From Lumnitzera littorea (taxonomy: Eukaryota > Streptophyta > Magnoliopsida > Myrtales > Combretaceae): a DNA stretch of 64,000 bases. The first letter of the stretch is position 1; each line of letters opens with the position of its first letter. The translations under genes and the position numbers were made by a program. Location of the stretch: the NCBI GenBank assembly GCA_024138015.1, contig JAMXBB010000010.1:47668024-47732023 (forward strand), given 5' to 3'. Shown here one piece after another: positions 22,594 to 34,859 of this stretch. Below the pieces are notes generated by a model, which had not been told where the DNA came from, did no database searches, and saw only the letters and a program-made list of their open reading frames with translations.

Positions 22594-23890
22594 CCAAATA
22601 TGAATGTTGGTATCGGTGATGATAGTAGAGTTGTCCACCATAGGCATTAGTCTCAAGGAACTCCTAGAAGCACTGACGAGAGACTCGATGAGATAGCTAA
22701 CCTCTTGGTAGATCTAACTTGAGTTGTTCATGCACTGTCTTGCGAACCTACTGAAGTCATGCAAAACACTCCATAAGCTACTCAACCTATCAGAGATTAG
22801 ATCCTAGCTTGACCATTTCGAGGTAGAGGAGTTGGTGAATGAGTAAGGCGAATGATAGACCTGAGAGAGCTAGATGAGATGGAAAAAGAGTATTTTGAAG
22901 AGAAGTGTGTATGAGTCCCTAGAGCATTCGACTATGTGAAGCTTTGGATTCCAAGTTTCAATGGATCTAGGAATGTTGATGAGTACATGGATTGGGAAGA
23001 GAAGGTGGAGCGTGTGTTTTATTATTACCAATATGAGGATTACGAGAAAGTGAGGACTGCTGCTGTTGAATTTTTTGGATATGCCTCCATATAGTGGAAG
23101 AATTTTTAGGCCATGAGAAGAAGAGAGGGGTACCAAGAGATTAATACTTAGCTCAAGATGAAGAGGGTGCTTAGAAACAAATTCGTACTAGAAACATATT
23201 TCTAAAATACTTTCATACAACTTTAGGAGTAGAGACAAGTAGGCCGAACTGTTGATGAATATATTCAAGAATTCCAAATGCTTATGATAAGATGTGAAGT
23301 GGAGGAACTATTTGCTCGAACAATTTCAAGGTTTGTCACTAGGTTGAGAGGAGACATTCGAGACATTGTGGAACTCCAACGATTTGACACAATGGATGAA
23401 GCTATTAGGATTGCCCAATGGATATAGAGGCAAAGAATAAGTCGAGTAGCGACTAGAGTGCCAACTAGCTAACCAGGACAGGCAAGTAACCGGATACTAC
23501 CGAGTACCGAGCCAAGAAATATGATAGATGTCAAAGCTGAGTAGAAAAGCTAGTTCAAAGATCTAGTGTCGACCTAAACGTATGAGAAAGGGCAACGGTC
23601 TAGAAGGAAGACTAATCAGATCAAATACTTCAAGTGCCAGGGGTTCGAACATATGGCTGCTCAGTGCCTGAACTAAAGGACAATGGTCATTAAGGGAGAC
23701 CCCCCGAAGTTAGATGTAGAGAATACGTATGAGGAACTCGAGGAGGAGGAGGAGGTTCTTATTGAGAATGAGAATGTCGAGAAAGAGTTGATTGAGGAAG
23801 ATGTATATGCTAAGGACTTGGACTAGCTACTCATGGTTGTTCGACGCATTATGAGCATGGAGCCTTCACAAGAGGAGGAGTAGAGAGAGA
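22594..23890 (+). pseudogene. gag remnant, CRM-like element
   Basis: It starts MNVGIGDDSRVVHHRH and carries STDERLDEIANLLVDLT, then the capsid pattern YVKLWIPSFNGSRNVDEYMD and WEEKVERVFYYYQYEDYEKV. QVGRTVDEYIQEFQMLMIRC and VTRLRGDIRDIVELQRFDTM follow. One CCHC knuckle, KYFKCQGFEHMAAQCLN, lies near 23617, followed by an acidic run (YEELEEEEEVLIENENVEKE, from about 23728). Around ten in-frame TAG/TGA stops interrupt it, several where Trp or Gln is normal, but the frame itself is largely kept. Confidence 0.75.
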
Positions 23891-24450
23891 ACTTATTTCA
23901 TATCACCTGCAAGGTGAATGAATAGATGTACACCCTCATCGTAGATAGTGGGAGCTGTACTAATGTGGCATCAGTCGACCTCGTCTCAAAACTTAGGTTC
24001 TAACTATTGAGCATTCGAAGCCATAAAAGTTGCAATGTTTAAGTAACAAGGGAGCAACACATGTCACTCGGTAAGTACTACTGCTGATCACTATCGGTAA
24101 GTACTACTGTCGATCACTATCGGTAAGTACTACTGTCGATCACTATCGGCAATTACTTCGACCAGATTCTCTACGACATACTGCCCATGTACACTTCTCA
24201 CGTGTTGCTAAGAAGACTGTGGTTATTTGATAGGAGAGTCATCCACGATAGTTATAGGAATACATACATGTTCAAGAATGATGATTGAATGATCATGCTG
24301 AATCCAATGTCGTCAATAGAGGTTCATAAGTTATAGACGAAACTTGCTCGCAGATCGAAGAAGGCTCTAGTGATGAGTAGAGATGAGCTCCAAGAGGCCA
24401 TTAATGTCAATGAGCTGACCCTCCTATTGGTCAGGCGACTATTGGAAATA
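23891..24450 (+). pseudogene. protease remnant with a 26-bp triplication
   Basis: The frame reads LFHITCKVNE, a stop, then MYTLIVDSGSCTNVASVDLV. The active-site DSG at about 23944-23952 is intact. Downstream the coding sequence is disrupted by three tandem copies of a 26-bp unit at 24069-24146. A trace of the flap region follows. This copy could not make active enzyme. Confidence 0.7.
24069..24146. repeat. 26-bp tandem triplication in the protease region
   Basis: Units at 24069-24094, 24095-24120 and 24121-24146 begin cggtaagtactactg. The second and third are identical and the first differs at two bases. 26 is not a multiple of three, so each extra copy shifts the frame. Confidence 0.9.
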
Positions 24451-25830
24451 AAGGAGCGGAATGATTTACCTTAAGAGATGAAGAAACTGTTGGATGAATA
24501 TGCTGACCTGTTCCCAAAATAGTTGTCAGTAGGGTTGGCCCTGACCTGAGACATAGAACATTGCATTGACTTAATACCCAGCGCTGCATTGCTGAACAAG
24601 CCAGCTTATCGCATAAATCACGAGTAGGCTTCTAAGCTTCGATGTCAAGTCAATGAATTACTAGAAAAAGGATACATGAAAGAGAGTCTTAGCCCTTATG
24701 TTGTACCTGCACTTCAGTGTCGAAGAAGGATGGAACCTGGCAAATGTGTATTGACAGCCAAGCCGTGAACAAAATCACGATTAAATACAAGTATCCGATC
24801 CTGAGACTAAAAGACATGTTGAATGAACTGAATGGAGCCAAAATTTTCAGCAAGATTGATCTCAAGTCTAACTACCATCAAATCCACATAAGCTCAGGAG
24901 ACAAGTGGAAGACTACATTTAAAACTCGACATGGACTTTACAAATGTATGGTTATACCCTTCGGCTTGTCAAATGCCCTAAGCACCTTTATGAGGCTTAT
25001 GAACCATGTGCTAAGATATCTCATCAGGAAGTATGTCATAGTGTATTTTGACAACATCCTAATCTACAATGCCAACATGCTAAGTCACTATGAACACATC
25101 AGAGCAATCTTAGATATTCTCTGTGCTGAGAGATTAGTTAGTAACCTAAAGAAATGTTGTTTTTACCAGCATGAAGTGGTATTCTTGGGCTATGTAGTCA
25201 GTGGAGAAGGCTTGCAAGTCGATGATGAGAAGATCCGAGCAATTATTAAATGGCTGACCCCTACTACTTGTGCCGACGTAAGAAGTTTCCATGAACTAGC
25301 TTCGTTTTACCAAAGGTTTATTAGGAACTTCAATACCTTTGTTGCACCACTTACTGAATTAATGAAGAAAAACACCGACTTCTAATGGGCAGAAAGGGAG
25401 GAGAGGAGTTTCACCGAGGTTAAGGAGAAGTTGACCTTCGCCTCAGTATTAGTACTCTCCAACTTCGACAAAATTTTTAAGCTAAAGTGCAACGCATTGG
25501 CCATTGGAATAGGCACTGTCCTAATGTAGAAAGGACAACCAATCGCCTTCCACAATGAGAAGCTCCTAAGACCCTTGCTAAATTACTTCTGTATGACAAA
25601 GAAATCTTGGCACTAATCCGAGCACTGCAAGTGTGGTAGCACTATCTACTGTCAAGAGAATTTGTTATATATACTGATCATAAGTCACTACGGTACCTTT
25701 GAAGTCAGACCAAACTGTCTAAGCGGCAGGCAAGATGGGTTGAATTCCTTGAAGGATTTAATTTTGTGATCAAATACAAGCAAGGAAAGAGTAACGTAGT
25801 TGTAGATACTCTTTTAAGGAGGCATGCACT
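24451..25830 (+). pseudogene. reverse transcriptase and RNase H remnant, CRM-like element
   Basis: The longest open frame in the window, 24717-25385 (222 codons), spans RT blocks: KKDGTWQMCIDSQAVNKITI, AKIFSKIDLKSNYHQIHISS, FGLSNALSTFMRLMNHVLR and YVIVYFDNILIY. The catalytic YFDD has become YFDN. VVFLGYVVSGEGLQVDDEKI and RSFHELASFYQRFIRNFNTF then complete the thumb. A TAA where Trp is expected at 25383 ends it. RNase H continues to about 25830 with IEFVIYTDHKSL-type residues (YTDHKSLRYL) and RQARWVEFLEGF. The ATG at 24717 is inside the domain and is not a real start. Confidence 0.85.
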
Positions 25831-27110
25831 CTTGTAAGAACTATAGAACAGATTGTTTGGTTTTGCGAATATCAAAGAATAGTACTCTGAGGATCCACAC
25901 TTTGGACCATTAATTTTGTGATGCGTGGATGGGAGGACAGTAGACGAGTATTATGTAGAGGATGGCTATCTGTTTCAAGGTAGGAAACTATGTGTGCCGA
26001 CTTGTTTCCTATAGGAATTATTAATTAAAGAAGCCTACAGTGGTGGACTCTCCTGACATTTTGGAGAGAGAAGGACTTATGAACTAGTGAATAGCCAATT
26101 CTTTTGGCCGAGAATGCGAAGAGATGTATACCGAGTAGTCAAAAGTTGTGCTACGTGTAAAAAGGCCAAGTGCTGAGCTGAACAAGGGAAGGAGATGCCC
26201 TTACCTATTCCGACGAAGCTGTAGATTGAACTAAGCATGGACTTTGTTCTCGGATTACCGAAAACCATTTGAAGAAAAGATTCTATGATGGTCATTGTAG
26301 ATTGGTTTAGTAAGATGGAACACTTCGTGTCCTACACCAAAACTAAAGATGCTTCGACTATTGCTTCTCTTTTCTTATAAGAGATTTTGTGAATACATGG
26401 TGTACCGAGGAGTATAGTCTCCAACAGAGACTCGAAGTTCTTAAGTCATTTCTAGAGAACCTTATGGGATTAGTAAGGAACCAAATTACTTTAGTACCTC
26501 CTGTCACCCCTAAACTGATGGCCAAACTGAGGTAGTTAATGATACTTTAGGTTTACTGCTCCATGCTGTAGTTGGCAAGAACTTGGTTGATTAGGATGTC
26601 TACCTGCCAGCGATCAAGTTTTATTACAACCAAATTGTACATGACACCACTAAGCAGACCCCCTTCAAAGTGGTTTATGGATTTAACCCTGAGTTGCCTT
26701 TCGACCATGCCCCTGTACCTATACTCGCGCAAGAGGACCCCGACGCCTTAACCAGGGCACAATCCCTTCAGCACATCTATGATAAAGTCACTTGGCACAT
26801 CGACTAGGGTGCCAAAAAAATGTGTGAAAAGACCAAAGGTTGGTCAGCTAAACATTTTCAGCCGGGAGACTTGGTATGGCTACACCTTAGCAATAAGTGG
26901 CTCCTGAACAAAAGGAAGAACAAGCTATTTGTAAGGGTGGAAGGACTTTTTAGAGTCTTCTAGAAAATCAGTGACAATGCATATAAGTTAGAGCTACTTA
27001 AGGACTATTGAGTTTTTGACACCTTTAACATTGCCGACCTTAGTCCATACTACCTTGACGGAGGACTGAGCAAATACCATTTGGATTTGATTCCAAATCC
27101 AAAATAACCT
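25831..27110 (+). pseudogene. integrase remnant, CRM-like element
   Basis: It includes a zinc-finger region ending VVKSCATCKKAK (about 26128-26163), then LSMDFVLGLPKT, SMMVIVDWFSKMEHFVSYTK, HGVPRSIVSNRDSKFLSHF and, after a frame change, QTEVVNDTLG. So the D, D and E of the catalytic core are each still visible. The C-terminal part has KHFQPGDLVWLHLSNKWLLN, then YKLELLKDY and VFDTFNIADLSPYYLDGG. I see no clear chromodomain after it, as expected for CRM-type tails, which end differently. Confidence 0.8.
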
Positions 27111-27250
27111 AAAGGGAATGATGGGAATCATACTACGAGACCCCTAACTCACAGTCAAGCCCAAGGACTAGAGGGGTCAGTACGTCGAATTCTTATGTTC
27201 CAACCAACCCCTGTCAAAGCCAAGTACTTCCTTGTCAAATCACCTTTAAT

Positions 27251-27760
27251 GTGATGCCGTATGATAGCCCATTATTCTGTGGTTTGCTGAGTAGATGAGA
27301 ACTCTCCAATGCTGAGCCATATAATCACTTGGCATCATCTTTGTTGAGAAGTCGAGATAGAGCATCTGGATTAATTAAGCCATCCTTACTCGGACAAGCT
27401 CATTTGTCCGTACTTTTTTGTCCATATCTCTTAACGACTTTGCCAATGCCACATCGCTACGTGTACAATATCACATGTAAAATTTGTAGCACTAATGTTT
27501 ATTTTTCTTGTATATTTATTTTTACCTCTCTATAACATGTATATTGCCCTCCTTAGGAAAAGTCATTTTTGTCTTTTCCCTTTTGGGTACGTTACCCTAA
27601 TTTATGAGTATAAATACCCTTATACTTGTAGTTGTAAGACATAAGATAATCTTCAATACACTTTTGAGTACCTTCTTCCCTGCGTAAACACTGTTGTTTA
27701 TTATTGGCATCACTCTTATCCTTTCCCTTAAGTAAGGTTAGGTGACGAGTAACCTTATTA
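27251..27760 (+). repeat. putative LTR of the CRM-like element with TATA box
   Basis: It follows the integrase tail directly and begins tgatgccgtatgatagccc. It carries a consensus TATAAATA box at 27609-27616 and the C-rich leader ccttcttccctgcg about 60 bp further on, as in an LTR promoter (U3-R). No second copy was found in the window, so both ends are uncertain. Confidence 0.4.
27609..27616 (+). promoter_or_regulatory. TATA box in the putative LTR
   Basis: It reads TATAAATA in a GC-poor but non-simple context (gtttatgag and acccttatac around it). It would start transcription near 27640 in LTR orientation. Activity is unknown. Confidence 0.4.
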
Positions 27761-28620
27761 GACCAATTTGTACATCACATCGAATTGTGCCGTGAGTCCT
27801 CGAAAGTTCCATTGGTGCATCATATCCTCTAGAGTTGTTCATGGGTTTTGCTTACTATTTTCGTCCTTTGTTTTCACCCTTTCATACCTTTCCCCATTGA
27901 CTCTTTTCAAGCTTCTTACAAGCTCGGACCCATTCAGTGATTGGCCTTATCTGTTCTTGGTTACGGTTCACATCAGGTTTGGTTGACTACAAATCTCGGC
28001 ATTTGGAGAATACATCTAGGAACTTAGCAAATATTTCGACTTAGCAAAACCATGGAGTGTAGTTAAAGTTTTAGTCAATGTAAAACTATGTGCACGAAAA
28101 CCCAGCTTTGTAAACTTATCCTAGTAAAACCATAAGTTTCAGAACTCTGACTCGTAGGTCCTTTTCATGCCATGCTATAAATGCATAAACCAAATCTCAT
28201 ATGAATACCAAGTAAAGCAACCAAACTTATTTAGCTATTCTTTTTAGCCAGTATTAAGCTTTATTTCCTTCCCCTTTTCATTTCTAAAAGCCTTGGTGTC
28301 AGGTTCACTTAAGTGAATGTTGTAAGATGTGGGGTTAATACCTAGCATCTATCTAAGTTAGTGCAACACATCACAATATCATAATCAACCAACATTAGAT
28401 ATACAAAACACAACATCATGGTGCACTCAACATAGCAAATCCCATCAACATACAGATAGTCACCACAATTATGCACAAGGATACTCACTCCCTCATGAGT
28501 AGATATAAATCTACTCTCTATACACGTATCCACTTACCTAGACTGTCACTCGTTCCTAAGCTTACTCATTAGTACAAGCTCCTTCTTTAGAGACTTCACC
28601 TAATAAGGGTACATACTATT
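27761..28620. other. unclassified repeat-like sequence
   Basis: No coding similarity. 27926-27974 is an inverted match to 22349-22398 (43 of 48 bases, differences all transitions). The part from 28340 on, with gatactcactccctcatgag, looks like LTR or leader sequence but could not be assigned. Confidence 0.35.
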
Positions 28621-28625
28621 GAAGT

Positions 28626-30368
28626 TGTTAGGACCCTATAAGAGGCCTAGTAAGATTGTCTAAAATTTTCATATCATATATACACCCATGATACAAAAAT
28701 CACCTTGCAAGTCAGAGATTGCAAGACTCTAAATAATTAATCATTAGAGTTTCCGATTTTTAAATTTATTAACTCATTGTAAAATAAAAATAACTATAGA
28801 TATCCAATATTCCACAATTTCTCAAAATCGTAGAGAATCAATACCTCCTACCAAATAATAAGATCAAGGAGTAAGATCTAAAATTTAAGCTCATTAAATC
28901 ATAAAATCTGAGTATAAGAACAATAATTACATGACATGTTTCAAACTAATTATACAAACTATCTTCATATTCTATCTTTTAAGGTATCACAATATTTACA
29001 CTCAACGCTCAACTCTTAACCTACATCCGGTTATCTATCAACCTATAAGAGAAAACTGTTAAAGAGTAAGCTACACGAGTTTAGTGAGATATCCTTAATA
29101 CTAACTAGCAAGCAGATTATCAAGCAATTAATTAACTAACATATGAATGCATAAACAAGTAGTATACCAAATAGTATATGCAGTTGACCAGTACTGCATA
29201 CAACATCGGATTAATGCCCTTAAAAGTAAGGGTTGGAGATACATCGGCATCAATCATAACCAGATTCTAGCACCAATCACTACCAGATTCTGGCACTTGG
29301 GTTTTTAACCATAAATTAAAATTCCATATTTCGTGAAATATATTTTCTATTTCCAAAATCCAGTAGTATACAAATTCCCAAGTCTAGCAATGAGGTAGCT
29401 CTTACAATCCATGCCTATGCCCTACAGCGATGATCTCTAGACTTGACCCTCAAGTACCTACGGTCAGCATCTCTGACACCAGGTAAACCCACAAGTCAAA
29501 GGTAGGGTCTTGTTATACCAATATTCCTATACTGTACTAATCAAATCATATGGGAATCCCATCCCTACAAGGCCCTTCATTACCATCCGCATGAGGTGAT
29601 TGCCAGAACATTATATGCAATACTGGTGCTTATGCATGATCCATTTAATCTAAGATAAGTCGAATATAATTAAGTCAATTTGTTAGTTGATCAACCAATA
29701 ACAACAAACCATTCAAATCATGCAAATAGCGATCATATAATCAATTCTTCAATCACCGAATTTAACCACATTTTCCACAACAAGCAAATAGTTTTCATTC
29801 ATATGCATGTTCTTAAACCTCAAGCATCAATTTATCAATATATAAATTTAGGTGTACTACACAAAACAAGTATAGAGTTATCGGAAGTACTCACTTGACT
29901 AAAGTCGATATGAATCCTAGTAGTCAATGGGTAGCTCGCCTTCTTGATCAGTATCTCTTGATAAATAGAAATAAGAGAAACCTAATGAGTATCTAAATGT
30001 AGAGCTAATAGCCTAATTGCTTATTATTTACCTTATAATTCCCTTTCTACTTAGATTTTAAATTCCATAGAACTTTTTAGTTTTACCTTAAATCTTTACA
30101 TTTTTATAGTTGGTTCTTAACAAGTTTGAGTGTATTTCTTGAAAGATATAATCTAGTTAAAACTTTTAAGAACATTTCACATTACCTAAGTTATTTATTT
30201 CAATAAATGGAAAGTATTTCTTTATTTTATGAGTAATAATATATAATATATGACTTATTAAAATTATATAAGTCAAGATTATTTGACTATTTGTAAATTT
30301 TGTATCGATGTTTTGCCATAATATAATTTAGTTATAGTACTCATGTATAGTTGAATAGATATCAGTGT

Positions 30369-30406
<38 letters not shown>

Positions 30407-31500
30407 CAAAGTAATAGAGTTAAGTGGAAAATCTTAAAATCGTAAATTTAATTAACTAAAAACTTTAGCTCAATCATACAATAGTATTATTCTAGGTTTA
30501 TATTGGTTTATATTGTATGTGTATGTATACATATACTTAATTTATTTCCTGTAAGTATTTGATTCTACCTTATTGTTATCATGATTATTATTACTACTAT
30601 TAACATTAGTTATTTTTATCGTCACCGTTTTATATTGACATACATTGTTATAGCATATAAAAGCATATTTATTTTATAATGCATTGACTTTTAAGTATGC
30701 GTGTATGCGTTTAACATTTTGACCGTTTAAAGAACTTTGTGTCTTATAGTTATGTCTTATCCACATTTTTATAGTATGTGTTTATTGATTTTCTTCCATA
30801 GAAAGTATATATATTCACCAGCAAATAATTGTATTTGGTTAGTTCTTTATTTTGTTGGAATTTTATCCTAATTATTTATTTATATGATCATATCACTTAA
30901 ATAATATAACTCATTTACTCATATATCTCGGTTTTCTCTTAAATTCTATATCGCATATAGCTTTTTTGTTCTAATTCTGATATTTATAAATTTATAGTTA
31001 ATTTTTATCATTTTTTAATGTACATTGACGTAGTGGGCTCCGTTTTAAACATTAAGACTTACGTTTTTCATTGTGGGTCTAAAGTATTATGAATTTAGTT
31101 ATTTTGACCAAAATAATTTTATTTATCAATTTTAGGCTTTTCTATATTATTTTATAATTTAATTAATTTCTATTTTTCATATTTTCATAATATTATATTT
31201 TTAAGTCCAATGTACGTATATTTCATTATTTCTTCATATTTAAGCTTAATTTACCACTTATATTGATTTTATTATTATTGAAAATTTTCATAATTAATTA
31301 ATTATTATTGTTTTCTAATTATTTTATAACTTTTGGTTCAATTGGTTATTTAATAAATTGCTAACGTATCATGTTTTCATTTGCCTACGTGGCAATTTCA
31401 TAAATTTTTCTTATTTCCCTTGTTTTCATATTTCTTAAATTTTGTATTATTATTATGTATATTATATGTTATTGTAATTAATTAATTAATGTCTTATAAG
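28626..31500 (-). repeat. family A LTR, second copy, minus strand
   Basis: In reverse it matches the solo LTR at 16573-20640 from its end (ggtgatttttgtatcatggg) back through cagttttctcttataggt, tagggatgggattcccatat and ggtaaattaagcttaaatat. Similarity fades beyond about 31350-31500. It starts tgttaggaccc at 28626, the complement of the LTR end, with possible TSD gaagt (28621-28625). The 5' terminus (complement of TGTAAACCCC) was not found, so this copy is truncated or interrupted by the AT-rich sequence to its right. It lacks the nested 1.43-kb insertion. A (TA)n run lies at about 30376-30401. Confidence 0.65.
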
Positions 31501-32837
31501 CCTTAATTAATCATTATGGGTTTCAGCCTAACCCATATTCATGTATATATATATATATATATATTATATTATATGAAAAAATATGTTATATGAATGTGTT
31601 TATATGCATATACATATGTACATATATGTTCTTAATTATTCTATTATACTTAATAATTTGTTATATGTACTTGTACTTAGTATATTATTATATGTACCTA
31701 TATACATATGTATAGGTATACTTATATCATGCTAATATAATATGTATAGCTATACATGTATACATTCTTATATACCTGTATTTATACTTCTAGTATACTA
31801 TTAGGATAGGTACTTGTATACATGTACACATATTTATACCTAGTTTAATACATACTTTTATACGCTTATGTATATACATATATTTATTTTTTTTAGTATA
31901 TTTTTGGTTTTTGCATGTGTATTTATAAATACTTATTTTTCATATATGTTTATGTACATTATATATATATATATATAAGGTGTATATTATGCATTTGTAC
32001 AAATATATACTGTATATATGTATTTGTGTATATATATATACATATATACCTATAACTAACTAACCATATAACATGTACTTACCCATACCTATATGTATAC
32101 ATTATTATATTTACAAATAAACATAATTTCCAAAAACTTAAGATTATGTACACTAAAAGCTAATATATATATATATACTTAGAATTATAATACAATATAA
32201 TAAAATACATACTAATACATGTCCAGAATATCAAGTGCAAAATATACAAAAATACCCAATAAAAATATATGATACATACTTTACAAAAAAGAGTTATTTC
32301 TAAATGTATATAAAGGAATTATATTTACTTGTTTGAGGAATTAATTTAGTGTGAGAATCCTTCTCTTTCTCCTACTTTAGATGCTTGTACATAGGTATTG
32401 TGATAGTGTAGATAAAAGTTAAAGAGTAAGTGAAAAATATAAGAGAAAAATGAGAAGATGAAGAGGGGAAAAAAGGAAGGGAAGTGGTGGTTGTATATAT
32501 ACATATATATATATATATATAATCCACTTACATGTATAAAATTGTGGTAAATAAAGAATTAAAAGGAAAGAAATGGTAGAAAATTCAAGAAGAAAAGTCA
32601 ACATGTAATTGTATAATATTATATTATACATAAAACACATAAATTAAGAAGGAAAAGAAAAGATAAAGAAATAAGGAAAATAAGGAATCAAGTGAATAAA
32701 TAAATAAAATAAATTTTTGAATTTTCTATTAATATTTCTTATCCTATAAATAATATAGTTACAAAGAAAATTATAAAATATAAAATCAACATTGCTATAT
32801 AAATAATATTTAGAATAATAAATAATATTATTGTTAT
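31501..32837. other. AT-rich sequence with many TA/TATG microsatellite tracts
   Basis: Extreme A/T content with repeated tatacatatg- and tatatgtat-type words (for example 31541-31570, 31960-31977, 32028-32047, 32497-32520). No gene or element end is visible. Minus-strand ORFs here (such as 32640-32419) are low-complexity. Confidence 0.45.
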
Positions 32838-33674
32838 TGTTTTTGTGTGAACATTGTAAAGAGATCTTTGATTATAACATCTGATTTTTCTTATAAACTT
32901 TAACGATATTGTATTTGAGTGAATATGAGGTTAGAGAGTTTTCTGTAGTTCTATAAATAGCACAGGGATAACTAACGAGACAGGACAAATAAGCAACTTA
33001 ATATCCTTGTAACCTCATTTTCATTTTTTTTTTTTATTAGTTAAAGATTGGACTAATGGAACAATATTAACGAGGAAGACTAGGTCGCCAGTAATGGAGT
33101 TGGAAGAGAGTAGTAAGCAAAAGATCAAAACTCTGTAAATTGATTACTTGATCTTCTTTCTCTTTATTTCTTTTAGTTTTTGCATTTTATTAATTGATTT
33201 ATAACTTTTGTGCCTAAGTTAAACAAGCAATATTATGCTACTCATAAGCCATTTAGTTTTAAGAATGCACTTCACTTATGTAATTTAAGCAAGTATTTAG
33301 CAAAGTTCACATGATAATAAATCAAATAGTAAAATGCAAAAACTAAATAAGATAGAGAGAAAGAAAAATAGGCAATCAATTTATAGAGTTTCAAGCTTTT
33401 GCCTATTGCTCTTTTCTAGCTCTATTGGGGACCCGGTTCTCTTCATTAGTGTCGTTCCACTAGTCTAATCTTTTCACTAATAAAAAATGAATAAGATGTT
33501 ACAAGGATATCCAATCACTTCTCTGTCCTATCTTACTAGCTATCCCTATGCTATTAACATGACTACAGAGAACTTTTCTAACCTCACACTCACTTAAATA
33601 CAATATTACTAAAGTTTATAAGAAAAATGAGATGTTACAATCAAAGATCTCTTTACAATGTTCACACAAAAACA
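32838..33674. repeat. large inverted repeat, 0.36-kb arms with 0.11-kb loop
   Basis: The left arm 32838-33203 is the reverse complement of the right arm 33315-33674 over their whole length, with scattered substitutions and small gaps. Shared anchors are gtgaacattgtaaagagatc (32847-32866), atatccttgtaac (about 33001-33013) and agtttttgcattttat (33175-33190). The spacer is 33204-33314. The arms resemble the 3' half (R-U5) of a copia-type LTR: a run ending in tttagtttttgcatttta after a tctctttat segment. A transcript across it would form a long hairpin. The two arms may be opposed LTR fragments. Confidence 0.85.
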
Positions 33675-34859
33675 AGAAAAATAAAATAAGAACTGTTTTT
33701 TCTTAATTTCTGATTAAGTTTCTAACAAAGTTTCTAATAATGTCCACGAGAAAGTTTTTAATTATAGTTCTAATCTTGAGAGATCTATATGAATCTTATG
33801 CAGCTTTAACTTAAATTGATAATTCTTGTATGTAATAGCTAGATGCTGATATTTCTCCAAGAAATCTTGATTAAAAAACAACTGGTCTTCTTGTTGGAAA
33901 AATATCCCATAAAAATAGGAATTTGATCGTTTGAATTTTCAAAATGAAACTTTGTTATCTGCTTATATGTGATGAACTAGACTTGATATTTGCTTTTGAA
34001 CATTGCATGATATGCTACTTAATTTGAATTTGAAGTCTGATGTACCCAATATTTAAATGAACACAAATCTAAAACTAATTTTGATATATCTCATGCAATC
34101 CTTATCTAATCATTTGATTCTTGCTCCCCCCCCTTTTACTTTGTCTTTTGAGAAAAAATTCAATAGCTTTTTCAAAGATTTTAATAACTAAATACCTAAT
34201 CTTATTTAAAAATCTGGTTATGAAAATTCATACGATTCAAACTTATCTTCAATGTATCTTCTTGATCAGTTCAAACCGCATCCTTATCATGTAGATTTGT
34301 AGATAGCCTCGAAACACTCTGTACTAAACCAAGTAATTTTTGAACAACTTTATCCAAGATAACTTGTTGTTAGAATTAAATTTTGTTAGAACCTTATATA
34401 CTTCAATGAAGTAGCTAGTTAATTCACATTTTGTTGTCCATAACATATTTGATTTATTCTTGCTAAAGCGTTATCACAATGTCTTCGTAGAATTGCTCAA
34501 CCTGATTCTTGATAATACTTTGGGCTAAATTCCTTAAAATCCCTAATGACTTAAATCCAAGTTAATGGAATGGAATTGAGCACATTACCCAAATATGCCC
34601 AATAAAGTAGAGTTAGGTCTTTTATGTATTTGCCAAATTTAACTTGTTTCGATTTGTCATAAAATAGCTTGGTAACAGCTTCTAATATGGACTCTATTCA
34701 CTTTCTACACTTTTAAGTTCTTTTGCCAATACACTTTCTGACATACATTTTGACAAGCACAATTTTCAACCTCATTTTCCTTTAAAGTATTCTGCACACT
34801 CATTATATTTGTTAAATATATTCTTCTTTTTGTTATTATCAAAATACATGAAGAGAGAA
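33675..34859. other. unassigned sequence with a polypurine tract on the minus strand
   Basis: No clear coding similarity in either direction. At 34118-34148 the minus strand reads aaagtaaaagggggggg, followed by agcaagaatc, which looks like the PPT of a minus-strand element, but no LTR start (TG...) follows it. It may be part of the 3' end of the minus-strand element to its right. Confidence 0.35.

Larger units (their letters stand above)
22412..27250 (+). mobile_element. CRM/Galadriel-like chromovirus, plus strand, decayed
   Basis: One polyprotein, mostly in a single readable phase with stops, covers gag, zinc knuckle, protease, RT, RNase H and integrase from 22594 to about 27110. The RT motifs (KKDGTWQMCIDSQAVNKITI, RLMNHVLRYLIRKYVIVYFD) and the integrase tail (DTFNIADLSPYYLDGG) resemble the CRM/Galadriel group. 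CRM elements are often centromeric, but nothing here demonstrates that. The left end is set by the PBS. The right end is near an LTR-like region that starts around 27251. No LTR pair could be matched. Confidence 0.7.

Noticed and set aside
24075..24146. Regular repeats that might suggest a CRISPR-like array
   Set aside because: Three directly adjoining 26-bp units without spacers in a plant retroelement; a simple tandem triplication.
34118..34148. Purine tract as proof of a separate element end
   Set aside because: No LTR start follows it and no flanking repeat was found, so it is noted only as PPT-like.
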